Assembly (NCBI RefSeq): GCF_004011695.2
Contig: NC_082412.1
Location: 1,116,001-1,180,000 of the forward strand
Direction: 5' to 3'
Length of the DNA: 64,000 nucleotides
From: Ascochyta rabiei
Lineage: Eukaryota; Ascomycota; Dothideomycetes; Pleosporales; Didymellaceae
In this document: piece after piece, positions 22,723-35,600 of the stretch
Layout of the letters: the number at the start of each line of letters is the position of its first letter
Position numbering within the stretch: the stretch's first letter is position 1
Position numbers and translations under genes: made by a program
Notes under the pieces: generated by a model
The model's database searches: none
The model's input: only the letters and a program-made list of their open reading frames with translations
What the model was told of the DNA's origin: nothing

Positions 22723-25700
22723 TATCCTGTTAATTTAATCTTCTTTAATAGTATTTCTAACTATAATTTCATATTCTAATAACTTGCAAGGTGTACTTAC
22801 TTAGCCTCTTAGAATAATTTGCCTATTAGGTGATCCTTAAGCTTAGTTTAGCAAGTTAGCAAAGGTAGAAGTTAACTGCAATAGGGCTTTAAGCCTGTAG
22901 CAAGTATTCTTATTATTTTAGCCTTGTCTATAACTTCTCCTCTATATTGTCTAATAAAATAGCTTAGGTTCCTACTATAAAGGCTGCTGCCTAGGGGACA
23001 GTTGTTAAGGACACTTATTGCGTTAGATCTAGTTGTTCTCTAGTTATTAACTGTGTAAGTAGTGCTATAGACAGTAGTGTAGATAGAGGTGTTAGGTAAT
23101 TATCCCTAATCTTCCTTCCTTAGTAGTAGCCTAGTTAGTCTACTTTGTTTTGTTCTTCTAAACGTTCTTTAGTAACATTGTCTTTATAGAAGGATTCTGT
23201 TTCTAGTTACTAGTATAGAGTTAGTGGCTTAATAGTCCTAACATGTGTTACTATCTCCTCTAGCGTCTTAAACATTAGGCTAGCTTTTAGATCTTCAATC
23301 TCTCTATTAAATATTAACAGTTTGTTAAATATAACATTCTAGGTAATAATTACTTTAGTAAGTAATAGTATCTATATTTAATATATGTTTAATAATTAGT
23401 ATCCTACTAGATAACTAATCTATACCTTTAGATCTAGGTGTTAAAGGCGTAATCTACCTCTGTGTGTATTATTAGTTATTACAAATACCTTATAGCTGTA
23501 TACTTTAAAGTGTGCAAGATTAGGTTTATATAATAATGTTACTATCCTATTACTAAAAGTAACTTATATAAAGAATATTTTATATAGTGTTATCTAATAG
23601 TTTGTATAGTTTAGAGTTCTGTTATAGAGGTATACTGCAGCTCTTGTAACTTCTAACTACAGTTCCTAAGAGAGGTTAGCGTTAAGTTGCATAGTGCGAG
23701 CTTTCTCCTTATTTACACCCCCTAAGCGTTCTACGCCTCTATTTTGTGCTTATATGTCTAGCGCAGAAGGCTTAATAATAATTCCATATGTTGCTAACTA
23801 TCTTTTAACCTCTAGCTTAACAGTTGTAATTTTATTATCTGCCTTAATTGTTTTTATAAATATGTTATAGTAATTTTTAAGAAATAGTATAAATGTTAAT
23901 AAGGCTTTAATAATAGATTTTGCTGTTTAGTTGTTAGTAAAGTAGAGATCCTATTGCAGGCCTAAGAATTTGTTAGTAATTAATAATTAGCTCTTTTCTT
24001 TTGTTACCCCTTAAGCTTTATAGGTGTAGAAATTAATGCTTAGTCTTTCTCCTAGGCTGTTATTATTTGTGCGTAGGGCTTGGCTTATTTATTGCCTTAA
24101 CTTTGCTCTTCTGCAGGAATTGCACTCTACTATAGTAATGCCCTTAATGCGTACCCCCTAAGTTTGTTGTATAATGTGTTCTACTACTGCTAGGCTAGGA
24201 TAACCTAGTTGCTTGTGCTATAGAGTATTATAGGCTCTTTACAGTCCCTTTTTAGTTTTTAATATAGTTTTATGCGTGTAGTATAAGGCATCTTACAATT
24301 CCTTATACTCTAGTACCTATTACCTAAATAATTTAGTAATAGTGTAAATAATTTTGTTGTCTAGTCTTTGTAGGGTTGTTAGATTTGTCTAGGTATCCTA
24401 CTATATCCCTTATTGTCTTAGGAGGTAGAAAGATACTAAATTGCATAGCAGGTTAGGGTAGACTGCTACGTTATGCAGTGTTATACTGCAGGTTCTAGAC
24501 TAGTTTGTTAGACTTAGCTTAATTAATCTTTATCCCTTTATCTGCACTTTTATGTTTCTAGCCTAGATGTAGTTACTAGGTATTAGTAGGCAGAAGTTGT
24601 GTATATAGTTAGGGTTGTTTATTATATAGCAGGTTAATCCTAAGTTAAGGATAAATAACTTCCTTAATAGATAGCCTTTAGCATTCCTTCTACCTAACAC
24701 TGTATTAAAGACAGCTTTCATGTTTGTAACTCTCTAGCCCTCTAGTTATTCTTTAAGGATTTTAGGCGTTAGAGTGTGTAATTGTTTTATAACTAGTGTT
24801 CTTAAATAGGTTCTGCTTTGTCTGCAAATTAGCCTTTAAAAGGTAGTATCTTTCTTACGCTTAAATTGTATAAGCTTATTTATTATCTTATTTAGTTCCT
24901 ACTACTTAGGTGCCTTATCTAGATTAATATAATAGTAATTCTGTATACTGTAGCGTTGTCTATATGCAGGGCAATTTGCTCCCCCTATAGTAGCAGGTCC
25001 TTAATCTAAAGGCTGCTTAAGTGTAGTAGTTTTCCTACCCGCTGTACGTTAATTGTGGGGTCTGCCCTAGTTACTAGATAGCTCGCTTTCAGCATGTTAG
25101 GCGTCCCCTTTAGTGCTCTAGGAGGCTCTACCCCCTTTAGTAAGAAATAATGCATTACCAGCTATAAAGGCCTTATATTTCCTTAATCTAAGAGAATAAT
25201 CTATTATTATGTGTTTTTAGAAGCGTTTTATTATCTCCTTCTAGCTTATGCTAGTTATAAATCTACTATTATTCTAAAGATTTGTAGACTATATAGGCGC
25301 AACTTTGTTCACAGCTGCTAGGAAGTCTTCTATTATTATATTTAATTGTAATAATTTAGTAACATAATATGTCTCTGCCTCTGTAGCTGCCTAGTTATAC
25401 TTAGCTAACTATATGTCCTATTATAACATGCTTATTATTAGCTTAAGAGCTAAGAGGTATCTATTACAGGCTTGTTCTTGTTTAATCTGTTTGTTAATTC
25501 TAACTGTTAATTGCAGGTTAGTAATCTACTATTAGAGTAGTTTGTCTATAAGACAGTATGTGCGTAGTAAGTGTAGTAACACAGTTAACTAGATAAATGC
25601 AACAATCTGTTACATGCTGCTTTATTCTTTCTTATACTTATATTAATTGCTCTTATACTATTTAAGGAGTATCTTATAATATTTAAGGTCTTCCTTAAAA

Positions 25701-25936
25701 GCCTTCTAACCTCTAGTTAATAGTTTGGTTGGTCTTGTTAGGAATTTAATGCTGGGAGCTAGTGCGTAGTCTGTAACAACAGGCGCACGTATAGCTAGTG
25801 GTTTTAGTGTTTCTTAGACACTAGATTTTAGATTTATCTTGTTCTAGATGTTGTAGACTACGCATCTAGATTGTAGTTGCATAAACTATCTAGTGTAATT
25901 AGTGTAATCCCTTAGCGTTATTGTAGGGTCGCAGTG

Positions 25937-26189
25937 TGCTGGTGCACACAGTAACTGCCTTAGTAAGAACTAGGATGCTTAGCTAGTGTACGTAATCTAG
26001 CGGGCAGAAGGGTATAAGAGACCTTAACAGGAACTGTTAAGGCACAACACCTACAACAACAACTAGAAACACTTACTTATAGAATTTAACTACTGTATTA
26101 CCTATCTCTTTAACCCTTAACAATAATAATAATAAGTATCCTTCCTAATGTGCCTGCTAATAAGATGCTTTAATACTTATACTAGAACA
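25937..26189 (+). repeat. 5' LTR of element X
   Basis: It starts TGCTGGTGCACACAG and ends ACTAGAACA, 253 bp. The same sequence is found at 55,309-55,561 and, inverted, at 59,893-60,145. Confidence 0.88.
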
Positions 26190-26239
26190 AGATAGTAACC
26201 TAACTAGGGGGGCACAGTATAGCAGGCAACATTAAAATT

Positions 26240-26460
26240 CTGCTACTCTAAAGGCTAGGGTATAATTTAGGAATTATCCTGTTAACTCTAGACTAGGATG
26301 TTATTATCTAAATATCTGCCACTCTAAAGGCTAGGGCACGGCCTAGGAATTATCCTGTTAACTCTGGACTAGGACGTTATTATCTAAATATCTGCTACTC
26401 TGAAGGCTAGGGCACGGCCTAGGAATTATCCTGTTAATTCTAGACTAGGACGTTACTATC
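26240..26460 (+). repeat. Three tandem copies of a 76-bp unit in the X leader
   Basis: Units start at 26,240, 26,316 and 26,392, each opening CTGCYACTCT; the last is cut to about 69 bp. The units differ mostly by C/T and G/A changes. The repeat lies between the 5' LTR and gag, in the untranslated leader. Confidence 0.85.
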
Positions 26461-26639
26461 AGACCTATTATTTAGAAAACAAGAAAAACAAGCTCAAAAC
26501 AAGGCAGGCATCTAGTTAACCTAGAAAACCCTTAGCTAAGGGACTATCTTAGTCTAATTTCTAATGCTTATTATATATATTATCCGCACAGTTCTACCTA
26601 GCCCTATTCCTTAGGACTAAAGGAACATAAAAGGCAGGT

Positions 26640-27900
26640 ACTAAGCTGCTCCTACAGACAGAGTAATTAAGATTACTTTAATTATAAAAAACTATTATCT
26701 ACTTAATATAACAGACTACTAAGGATCAATGTACCCTACTATAGACAACCCTTTAGACTCTATAGAGACACTGTCTTCCCTAACAGGAAACAGCTGTTAG
26801 GTTCTTGTTCTGATAAAGGGAAGGTCTATCTAACTATCCTTTAATAGAAAGGAGGTTATAGAGTTCCTTAATGACTATAACTGCATAGCAGAAAACAGAG
26901 GGTTAAGTAACAAGCAGAAGGTTAGGGTCCTCCCTAACTACTGCTATAAATACTGTAGGAGGCTTACTAAACGCCTAAAACTATACGCTTTAGATAATTA
27001 GGTTAAGCTTTAGATTACTATAAAGGATTACTAGAAAGACTAGGACACCGCTTAATGTATAGGCAATTAAGCGTTCCTTAAAGCTTATATTAAAGAGACC
27101 TTTTAAGAGTTTCTTAGACTATTATACTACTATACTAACTTTATAGTATATAGTAATATATATTAAAAGAATAATTAAATTCTAACCTCTAAGGAAAGAT
27201 ACTTCTTCTTCTTAGGACTGCTAAAGGTTAATAAAGACCTTGTCCTCTTTAACATGCAAAACAGGCTAGATATAAAGGATTAATCTTTATTTATACGTAA
27301 TAATATCTATAATTTTATAAAAAGGGTACATAAGCAGCGCTAAGGCTTAAAGGAATTAGCGCTTAGAAGAGATAATAAATATACTAAGGAAGCCTAGCGC
27401 CTTATAAACAGCACTAAGGAGCTAATTAACGCTAAGTCTATTATTACCTAGGCTAAGGATTAACTAGCTAGTTAGGGTAGTAAGAGTAAAATAGCTCTAC
27501 CTCCTAGTGTTAATAAAGACGTTAAAGAGCTTGTCTAAGCAATAGGCGGATAGAAGCTATCCCTAGCAGAGGTTAGCACCCTTATAAACTCCAACAATTA
27601 GATAAGAGATATCCTTTAGTCTCCTACTAATTACACTTACTTTATTTCTTAAGTAACTAGAGCTAGTGCTACCTAGGAAAGGAACGATAGCTCTTACATT
27701 ACTAACGCACCTAGGAACGTTAACCTAAGACAAAGAGTAAACTACTCCTAAGGAAGAGAGTATAGTAACTCTTGCAACATATATAGAGAGCTAAACTACT
27801 AAGCCTGTAAGTGCGAATTGTACAGAGCACTTACCTACATAGGGTAGTATAGTTTTTAACTTAACTAAGACAGTTAACGCAGATACTACTTTAGCCCTGC
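26640..27900 (+). pseudogene. gag of element X (first part)
   Basis: A long frame readable through TAG/TAA begins in this region (for example RLTKRLKLYALDN near 26,960-27,000) and carries a cysteine-containing stretch (CNICRELNYQACKCEL) near 27,770-27,820. It is interrupted by Copia B at 27,900 and resumes at 36,885 after the CCTGC duplication. Confidence 0.62.
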
Positions 27901-28068
27901 TGTTAAATAAAAGGTATTAGAGAAATGGGTTAGGCGATATACCTGCCAAGAAACCGTGCAGAGGCCCCTACCAGAACCTAGATAAGACAAAATTCACCCT
28001 TACATAGAACAAGAACAGATTATTAATACATTATTATTAACTTATTACTACTACTATCTAATCTGACA
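27901..28068 (+). repeat. 5' LTR of Copia B
   Basis: 168 bp, TGTTAAATAA...ATCTGACA. It aligns with 36,709-36,879, and the differences are mainly transitions. Confidence 0.88.
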
Positions 28069-28913
28069 ATTAAGAGTCTTACTGCCGCTACGATAAGCAC
28101 TAATAACAAGCGAAATAGTAACTAGCCAAAGCTAGAGGGACGCAATAGTTATTCTTACTAACTTAAGTAAATAGATCCTCTAGTATCACTAACTAAAGAT
28201 GCAATATAAAGCTCTAGAAATCTAGGACATTATAGACCTAGAAGGCAACACTTAACTGCGCGCGAAGCCTATTAAACTACAACCTCTACTTGTCTTAGAA
28301 TACAAACCAGCCTCTGCTCTAAGGAGCACTTAGGTATCCTCCTTAACATAACTATAAGGGGCAATACGCACACAACTACATAAGAATTAATTAACCCTAT
28401 TAATACCTTTATAGTAATAACTAATACCCTAATATAATACTTAGAACTCTTAGTAGAAGGAAAGGAAGCATACAACAGTAACGCACAAGAATTTAAAATA
28501 ATTTTTAACTTATATAAAATACGCAAGTAAAACTACTAAGATAAATAGAAATATATAGCTATAATAATAAAACACTTAAATACTATAGTTAGCCCTTATC
28601 TATAAGTAAGCTACTTTAATAAATACAGCACCCTACAGACCTAGATTACACATGTCTAGGCAGCAGTAGGAGTAGATCTTAATAACAAGATTAGAAGGGT
28701 ATAAGAAAGGTACTATAAAGCACTAAAGCCTATAAGAGTCCTGCAAAATTAGGAACTATAGCTTAGCAAATACAACTAAGCTTTAACTTGCGTAGAAGCC
28801 CTTAAAATAGGGGACATAATACAGAGTAAGCTTATTATAGATAACTTTCTAAAAGCAGTCTTAAAGATTACCCTAGTATAGATAGCAACATTTACTAGTA
28901 TAAGAAGCAACTA

Positions 28914-30775
28914 ACGTACTCTACAAGCAAGCTGCCCACCCAAGCGAGCTGCCCACTTTTGCTAAGACCACACTAAACTTCACTTAACTTATAATGCCTT
29001 AACGCAGTAACCTACTAAAGCCTTTTAATAAAACTGATATACAGCTTGCTCTTTAGGCAATTAAGCAAGACGCAACGCTAAGCGTGCGACGCGCAGCAGC
29101 AATCTACAAAGTTCCTAGAAGAACACTAGACACTTAACGCGCAGGAACGCTCTTTTAACGCGATTGCAAGCCTAATATAATAAGGATGACTAGCACTAAA
29201 GAGGAGGTGATTGTCCAGCATGTACTGAAGCTAGACAAGTAAGGATACTTGCCCTAGCTTGCTAATGTAGAGGATATGGCCAATTCTCTGCTTGCTAAGT
29301 GCTATCAGACCCCTGTTAGCAAGAACTAGGCTGCCAACTTCGTTAAACGTCGGCTAGAGCTTAAAGTCAAGTTTAATTGCAAGTACGACTACAAGAGAGC
29401 GCTTTGTAAGGATCCTAAGGTGATTAGCAACTAGTTCTAGCTTGTGGAGAATACTAAAGCTAAGTATAGTATCCTAGATAAAGACACCTATAACTTTAAT
29501 AAATCTGGCTTTATAATAGGCACTATATTAACAGGAGCTGTTGTTACAGGCTCTAAGCGTTAAGGGAGACTAAAGACAGTGCAGCAGGGCGACTGTGAGT
29601 GGACAAGTATTATCCAGGGCATTAATGCAAAGGGCTGGTCTATCCTACCCTTTATTATCTTCTCTAGCAAGCACTACCTCTTAGCCTGGTACAAGGAGCC
29701 CAGTATACCTAACAACTAGGTTCTTAATGTCTCTAACAATGGCTAGACTAATAATAAGCTTAGAGTTAAGTGGTTAAAGCACTTTAATAAGCACACAAAG
29801 GCGCGCACTGTTGGTAGCTACCAGCTGCTTATTCTGGACGGCCACAAGAGCTACAACTCGGTTGAATTCCACCAGTACTGTGAGGAGCACAAGATTATCA
29901 CTCTGTGCATGCCTCTACACTCGTCGCACCTGCTGCAGCCACTTAACGTGGGTTGTTTCTCCCTATTAAAGAAGGCCTATGGCCGCCAAGCCGAGCGGCT
30001 GATGCGCAGCAAGATCACGCATATCACTAAACTTGAGTTCTTGCCGTGCTTTAAAGCTGCTTTTAATGCTTTAATTACTAATAGCAACATACAGGGAGGA
30101 TTTAGAGGCGCTGGTCTAGTCCTATTTAACCCAGAGGCTGTAATATCAAAGCTTGAAGTACGCCTGCGCACACTAACACCACCTACTATAGATAACAGCA
30201 CATAGGAGTCTAAAACACCAAGCAACACCCTAGAATTTGGGTCTTAATCAAATCTGATTTAAGAGAGGATTTAGAGACACGCTAATAGCTCACCAACGCC
30301 TATAGTTGACGCCCTTAATCAGCTTACTAAAGGCGCAGAGCTAATGGCGCATTTACTAGTTTTAGTGCGCAACCAGGTTGCTGACCTACAGGCAGCTAAC
30401 GAGGCTGCTACACGTCGTAAATCACACAAAAGAAAGCAAATCTAGCGTGAAGGGACACTAACGTTTAGTGAGGGAGTGCGGCTAACTACTCTAAAGGAGT
30501 TTGAGGCCCATAGTGATGGGAAGAAGGCAAAGAAGAGGTCACGCGTTAATAGGAGCACTTAGTCTTTAAGGCGCTGTAGCACATGTAGCAAGACAGGGCA
30601 CAACGCACGAACATGCAGTAAAGATGCGCAGAGTACTATAGACTAGTACAGCTTACTATTTAGTACAGTATATTGCTGCTGTGTACTGTAGTATCGCGAA
30701 GTAGTTGTGGTGTTGGTGTGGTCTTGGCAAAAGTGGGCAGCTCGCTTGGGTGGGCAGCTCGCTTGTGGAGTACGT
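28914..30775 (+). mobile_element. pogo/Fot-like DNA transposon 2
   Basis: The 1,862-bp element is flanked by TA (28,912-28,913 and 30,776-30,777). Its TIRs open ACGTACTC and contain GCTGCCCA twice with 17-bp spacing at each end, followed by TTTTGCYAAGAC. It is inserted in the gag region of Copia B and sits only 6 bp (plus the TA duplications) from element 3. It is the least RIP-damaged of the four. Confidence 0.92.
28994..30646 (+). pseudogene. pogo/Fot-like DDE transposase (element 2)
   Basis: The frame spans 551 codons from ATG at 28,994 to TAG at 30,646. Seen: HTH region (QLALxAIKQDATLSVRRAA), a CENP-B-type domain with KVKFNCKYDYKRALCKDPKV near 29,365-29,425, the DDE domain with YNFNKSGF near 29,490-29,515 (normally YNFDETGF), LLILDGHKSYNS near 29,825-29,860 (Asp kept), PLNVGCF near 29,940-29,960 (Asp to Asn), and a C-terminal CCHC knuckle CSTCSKTGHNARTC near 30,577-30,620. 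It has scattered TAG/TAA stops, and two of the three catalytic Asp are Asn, so it is inactive. An intact 98-codon frame remains at 29,909-30,205. Confidence 0.87.
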
Positions 30776-30785
30776 TAAAGTAATA

Positions 30786-32649
30786 ACGTACCCCACGGGC
30801 GAGCCGCTCAACAGGCGAGCCGCTCACTTTTGCCAAGCCCCCACCAAACTTCTCCTCCTACACTAATGTCTTCTTAACAACACTATTTAGACGGGTTAAA
30901 GGAAGCTCAGATACAGCTTGCGCTCCAGGCTCTTAAACAAGACGCGAATCTCTCTTAGTAACGCGCTGCAGCTATCTACAGGGTCCCTTAAAAGACACTA
31001 AGCAACTAACACACAGGACAACCTTTACGCGCAGATTCTATAGCCAACTTACAGAAGCTGGACAATAATAAGGAGGAGGTAATTATTAAGCATGTTCTTA
31101 AGCTAGATGCGTAAAGATTTTCTCCTTAGCTCTTAGATGTAGCTACTATAGCCAATTCTTTGCGCGCTAAGCGTAATCTGGGCCCTATTAGCGTAAACTG
31201 GCCTAGTACGTTTATTAAGCAACACCTAGAGCTTAAAGTCAAGTTTAATCGCAAGTACGACTACAAGAGAGCCCTCTGTGAGGATTCTAAGGTTCTACAG
31301 GGCTGGTTTGGCCTAGTAGCTAACATTAAAGCTAAGTATGGCATCTAGGATAAAGACATGTACAACTTTAACAAGACAGGCTTTATAATAGGCTAGATCT
31401 CCCTAGGAGCAGTTGTTACAGCTTCAGAACGATAGGGTCGGCTAAAGGCTATCTAGCCAGGCAACCGAGAGTGGGCTACGGCTATAGTGAGCATTAATGC
31501 TAAAGGATAGGCTATTCTAGCCTTCCTTATCTTTAAAGCCTACCACTACCTCTCTGCCTGGTACAAAGAAGAGGATCTGCCTTATAACTAGGTTATTAGA
31601 GTCTCTAATAACGGCTGGACTACCAACAAGCTTGGTCTTAACTAGTTGAAGCACTTTAACAGGCATACAAAGGAGCGTACTATTAGCACCTACTGTTTGC
31701 TTATTATTAATAGTTATAAGAGCCACAACTCTCTTAAATTCCAGCAATACTGCAAGGATAACAAGATTATTACTCTCTGTTTGCCTTCTTACTTATTACA
31801 CCTTATACAGCCCCTTAATATAGGTTGTTTTACTGCTTTAAAGAAGGCGTATAGGCGCTAAGCCAAAATACTTATAAATAACTAGATTAACTATATTATA
31901 AAGACAGAGTTCCTGCTATGCTTTATACGCGCCTATAATGCTGCAATTACTTCTAAGAACATCTAGGGAGGGTTCCAAGGTGCTGGATTGGTCCTATTTA
32001 ACCCAGACCGGGTTATAATGGCCCTTGATGTGAAGTTGCGCACTCTATCACCACCACTACCTGTCAACAACGAGCTCTGGCAGTCGCAAACCCTAAGCAA
32101 CACCCTTAAACTTAGGTTGTAATTAACGCTTGTAAAGACAAGGATTTAGAGGTATATAGATAGTTCGCCTACCTCTATAGTTAAGGCGTTTAAGAAGGTA
32201 GTAAAAGGGGCAGTAATAATTGCGCATAAGCTAGTGTTAGCGCAACAGGAGATTACTCAGCTTTAAGCTACTAATAGTGCAGCCATACAACAAAAATTAC
32301 ACAAAAGAAAGCAAGTTTAGGCAGAAGGGACCCTAACAATTAAGGATGGCCTGCAATTAACAACTCTAAAGGAGTTTAGGGCGCGTAGTGATAGGAAGAA
32401 GGCAAAGAAGTAGGTGCGCGCTAAAGGAGGTAAGCCCTCCTAAAGACGCTGTAGACAGTGCAATCAGACAGGACACAACGGGCGAACGTGTTAGAAAGAG
32501 GTAGAAGTAGTTTCTAAATAGTATTACAGGCCATACTGCACTTTACAGCACCAAACTGGGTTGTTTTGGGCCATAATAGGGTGGAGTTTGGTGGGGGCTT
32601 GGCAAAAGTAAGCGGCTCGCCCGTTGAGCGGCTCGCCCGTAAGGTACGT
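30786..32649 (+). mobile_element. pogo/Fot-like DNA transposon 3
   Basis: The 1,864-bp element is flanked by TA (30,784-30,785 and 32,650-32,651). Its TIRs open ACGTACC and contain GCCGCTCA twice (16-17 bp spacing) at each end, followed by TTTTGCCAAGCCC. It lies beside element 2 in the same orientation. Confidence 0.92.
30866..32521 (+). pseudogene. pogo/Fot-like DDE transposase (element 3)
   Basis: About 552 codons from ATG at 30,866. It keeps the CENP-B-type DNA-binding region (SVNWPSTFIKQHLELKVKF near 31,190-31,245), and the catalytic motifs are changed to YNFNKTGF, LIINSYKSHNS and PLNIGCF; all three Asp have become Asn. The C-terminal knuckle is CRQCNQTGHNGRTC with the last Cys retained. 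Many TAG stops are present. Confidence 0.85.
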
Positions 32650-35600
32650 TATAGAAAGAAGATAGATAATAAAACTCTTCTATAAGTATATAAGCCTAGC
32701 CTATCTAATATAAGGCAGAATAAAAAGTGCCTTTATAATAGATAGTAGAGCCTTTACAGCAAGCAGTAAATCTAACTTAAATACACAGAGGGACGCCTTA
32801 AGTGTGCAAATTAGAGCGCTATCTGCAGCCCTAAACTAAAGGTAATTAAAGCGCGAAATAAATACGTCTAGCAATAAGTTAAAGTAATTCTAAAGAAGGA
32901 ATGTAGTAGAAGCTGTACATATATGTCTAGCTTGTAAACAGCGCTATAATATTAGTAACTATTACTATGTTAAAATAACTTAGAAACCCCTAAGTAGTTG
33001 AAACTAAATTAAAATATTATAAAGCTAGTATAGTATAAACTTTAATATAAGCTAGACTTATAAAGAACAGTAAACAAACTAAATGCTAGTTTAAAGCAAC
33101 CCTACCTAGTAATAACAAACTCTTAATTAATTACTCTATATATTAAGACGTCTTAAGATTATTAAGTAACTAGAAAGCTAAGAAATTACTTAGGTTAATA
33201 AAGGTAGTATAAAAGCAGCATATAGCGTGAGTAATTAAGGATATCTATTAAAGAAGGCATTTCTTCTAGATTCTGGCTTAACTACGCATATCTATAATAA
33301 CCTCTTAAGACTTAGAGACGTACGCTAGCTAGCAATAGGAGATTATATCTAGACTAGGAACTCTAAAGTCTAGATACAAGGATATAGTACTATTAATATA
33401 TTAGTAGAGGGATCTTAAGGCAAATAAGTACTACGCTTAGACAATGTTGCGTAGTGCCTAGATTTCCTCTGTAACCTAGTATTATTTAGGCTACTCTAAA
33501 GACAAGGAATATAGTAGGATAACTAAGAAGATCTAACAACGCTACATTAAAGAAACAGCAACACTATAGCTATCCTAATAGAAAGCTTTAGATAGTAGGT
33601 TATTAAACAAGTAAATATAGCTATAGTAGCACTCTATGTGCATATAAATTAGAATAGAAGATTACTATAAAGAGTAACAGCTATAATATAGCATAAGAGG
33701 CTTAGACATCTAGGACTATCTGCAATTAAGCACCTTATGTACTTATCTAAGGGGGTAAAGATTAAAGGCATTATAATAGTGTAATATAACGCATATAGAT
33801 AATTAAAATTAAAGAATTAAATATAAAGAACCCTATAATTAAATAACAAAGGCCTAGGTAAATAAATAGCTATAGAATTCTATAAATATAAAGCAGAAAG
33901 CTTTAACAAGGAAAAGAGTTAAATAATTATTACCTGCTAACACTCTTATTACGTGTGGGACTTCTACTTTAAGGACAATAGGCCTGCAAGATCTATTATC
34001 TGTCTACTTAGGATCTTTGTCTAGTTCTTAAAGAAACAGTTCAATATTACAGTTAAGGTAATTAAGATAGATAATAAAATTATTATAGTTAAATAAGAGG
34101 TTAAGAGATAGTGCACGTCCCTCTTAATAAGACTTAAGCCTTCTGCTCTAGACACATAAGCTTAAAATAGAGGAGCTAAACACTTAGGTGGTGTAATAAA
34201 AGAGAAGGCATGCGCAATTTAACTAGACGCAAACCTACTATAGGAACTCTAGCTAGAAATTACTAGAGCAGCAGTATACCTATACAATTAGACACTAAAT
34301 TATCTAAATAAGTAGAGATTACTGTATAAAGTATTCTTTACAAATATAGCTACTATAAATAGCATAGTTACTAGACCTTAAAAACTAAACTAGGCTTACT
34401 TAAGAGCATATAGATGTAAAGCATTTACTATAATTAATAACACTTATTAAAGAAAATTAAGCCTATAAAGACTAGACCTAAAGGCATAGATTAGATAATT
34501 AGTAGGATACTAGTCTACTATTATATACTAAATCTAGGTCCTATTAATAGCTAAAGTAATTAGTACCTGTAATATAGTGTTTAATAAAGAAACACTACTT
34601 AATAGTAAAATAGAGGATATTATAGATAACCATATGTATAATATATTAGAGGAAATCGCAACTTAGATTAGTATAGTTAAACTTCTAGCTATATAGAGCT
34701 ATATATCTAAAACTAAAATATTCTATAAAGATAAGACAACGTAGGAGAACACTCTGCGTGCTAAACAACCCTAATATTACTAAGGCAGGAAGATTATAGA
34801 GGCATACCCAACGCCTCGACTAACTCCTCTGCTAGCAGTATTTCTAACTAAATAGATAAGCTATAATAAGATAATAAACTAACTTAAACAAGACTAATAA
34901 ATGTCTGTAATAACGCTGTAGGCAGCTGCATTTATAGCAGGCACTAAGGCAGAACACCTTAGGTATTATAAAGGAAAACCTTTTAATAAAGCTTAATTAA
35001 AAAGGATTATAGCAAAGGAAAATAAGCTATATAAGAATAAACGTCTGCTATTACCTACAGTATACTTAAAGCTAGTAGAGCACCCTCTCTATAAGATGTT
35101 TAAATAACCAGAAAACAAACACCTATAAAGCTACAAATAAATAGAGTTATAGACTAAAGTTCTAGCAGCTCTAGTTTAGAAGTCTAGATAATAAATACTT
35201 AACTGTATGTAGGTCTATATATATAAGTTTAATAAACACTACTACCTTAATAAGTATAAAGTAAGGCTTATAGTTAGAGGAGACTAATAATATAATATTA
35301 TATTACAAGACATGTATACAGTAACACTTACAGGCTAATTACTTGGAATACTAATAGTATTTGCTACAAAATATAATCTTAAACTAAAATAATAGGATAT
35401 TATAAATGCGTTTGTCTATACAGCTATTATCTGCAAAATATACATAAGGATGCTAAGAGGATACTAGAAGATAGGCACCTTACTAAAGGTACAGAAAGCC
35501 TTATACAGACTCTACATCTCCCCTCTACTGTAGTAGAAGGAATTTTCAGCAATATTAGCTAGAATTAGATTTAAATAAGTACTATAAGAGCTATGCTGTA

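Larger units (their letters stand above)
18500..25800 (-). pseudogene. gag-pol of Copia A
   Basis: On the minus strand the RT active site reads FFYVNNIILAY (20,389-20,428), the copia motif YVDDIILAY with both Asp turned to Asn. The frame continues EII-stop-KRED across the non-LTR-like insertion and resumes with LLQAAYSDKI near 19,350, then the LLLFAAVTTRPDIAFA stretch typical of copia before RNase H. Gag near 25,640-25,760 reads APSIKFLTRPTKLL. Integrase lies between about 23,700 and 25,000, but its motifs are too eroded to place exactly. Confidence 0.72.
18298..25936 (-). mobile_element. Ty1/copia element A (minus strand), 5' end missing
   Basis: Read on the minus strand from 25,936 down, the element gives gag, integrase, RT, RNase H, a polypurine tract (CTAAGCTAAAGGGGTG) and a 3' LTR. 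It is interrupted by a non-LTR-like insertion (19,400-20,267) and by pogo element 1 (20,860-22,722). Its 5' LTR is absent, because the LTR of element X abuts the leader/gag region at 25,936-25,937. Confidence 0.8.

Noticed and set aside
26240..26460. Possible CRISPR-like array.
   Set aside because: The repeats are contiguous 76-bp units without spacers, in a retrotransposon leader of a eukaryote.
28272..28526. Open frame of 84 codons on the minus strand.
   Set aside because: Antisense to the gag frame of Copia B, which is readable on the plus strand through TAG/TAA.
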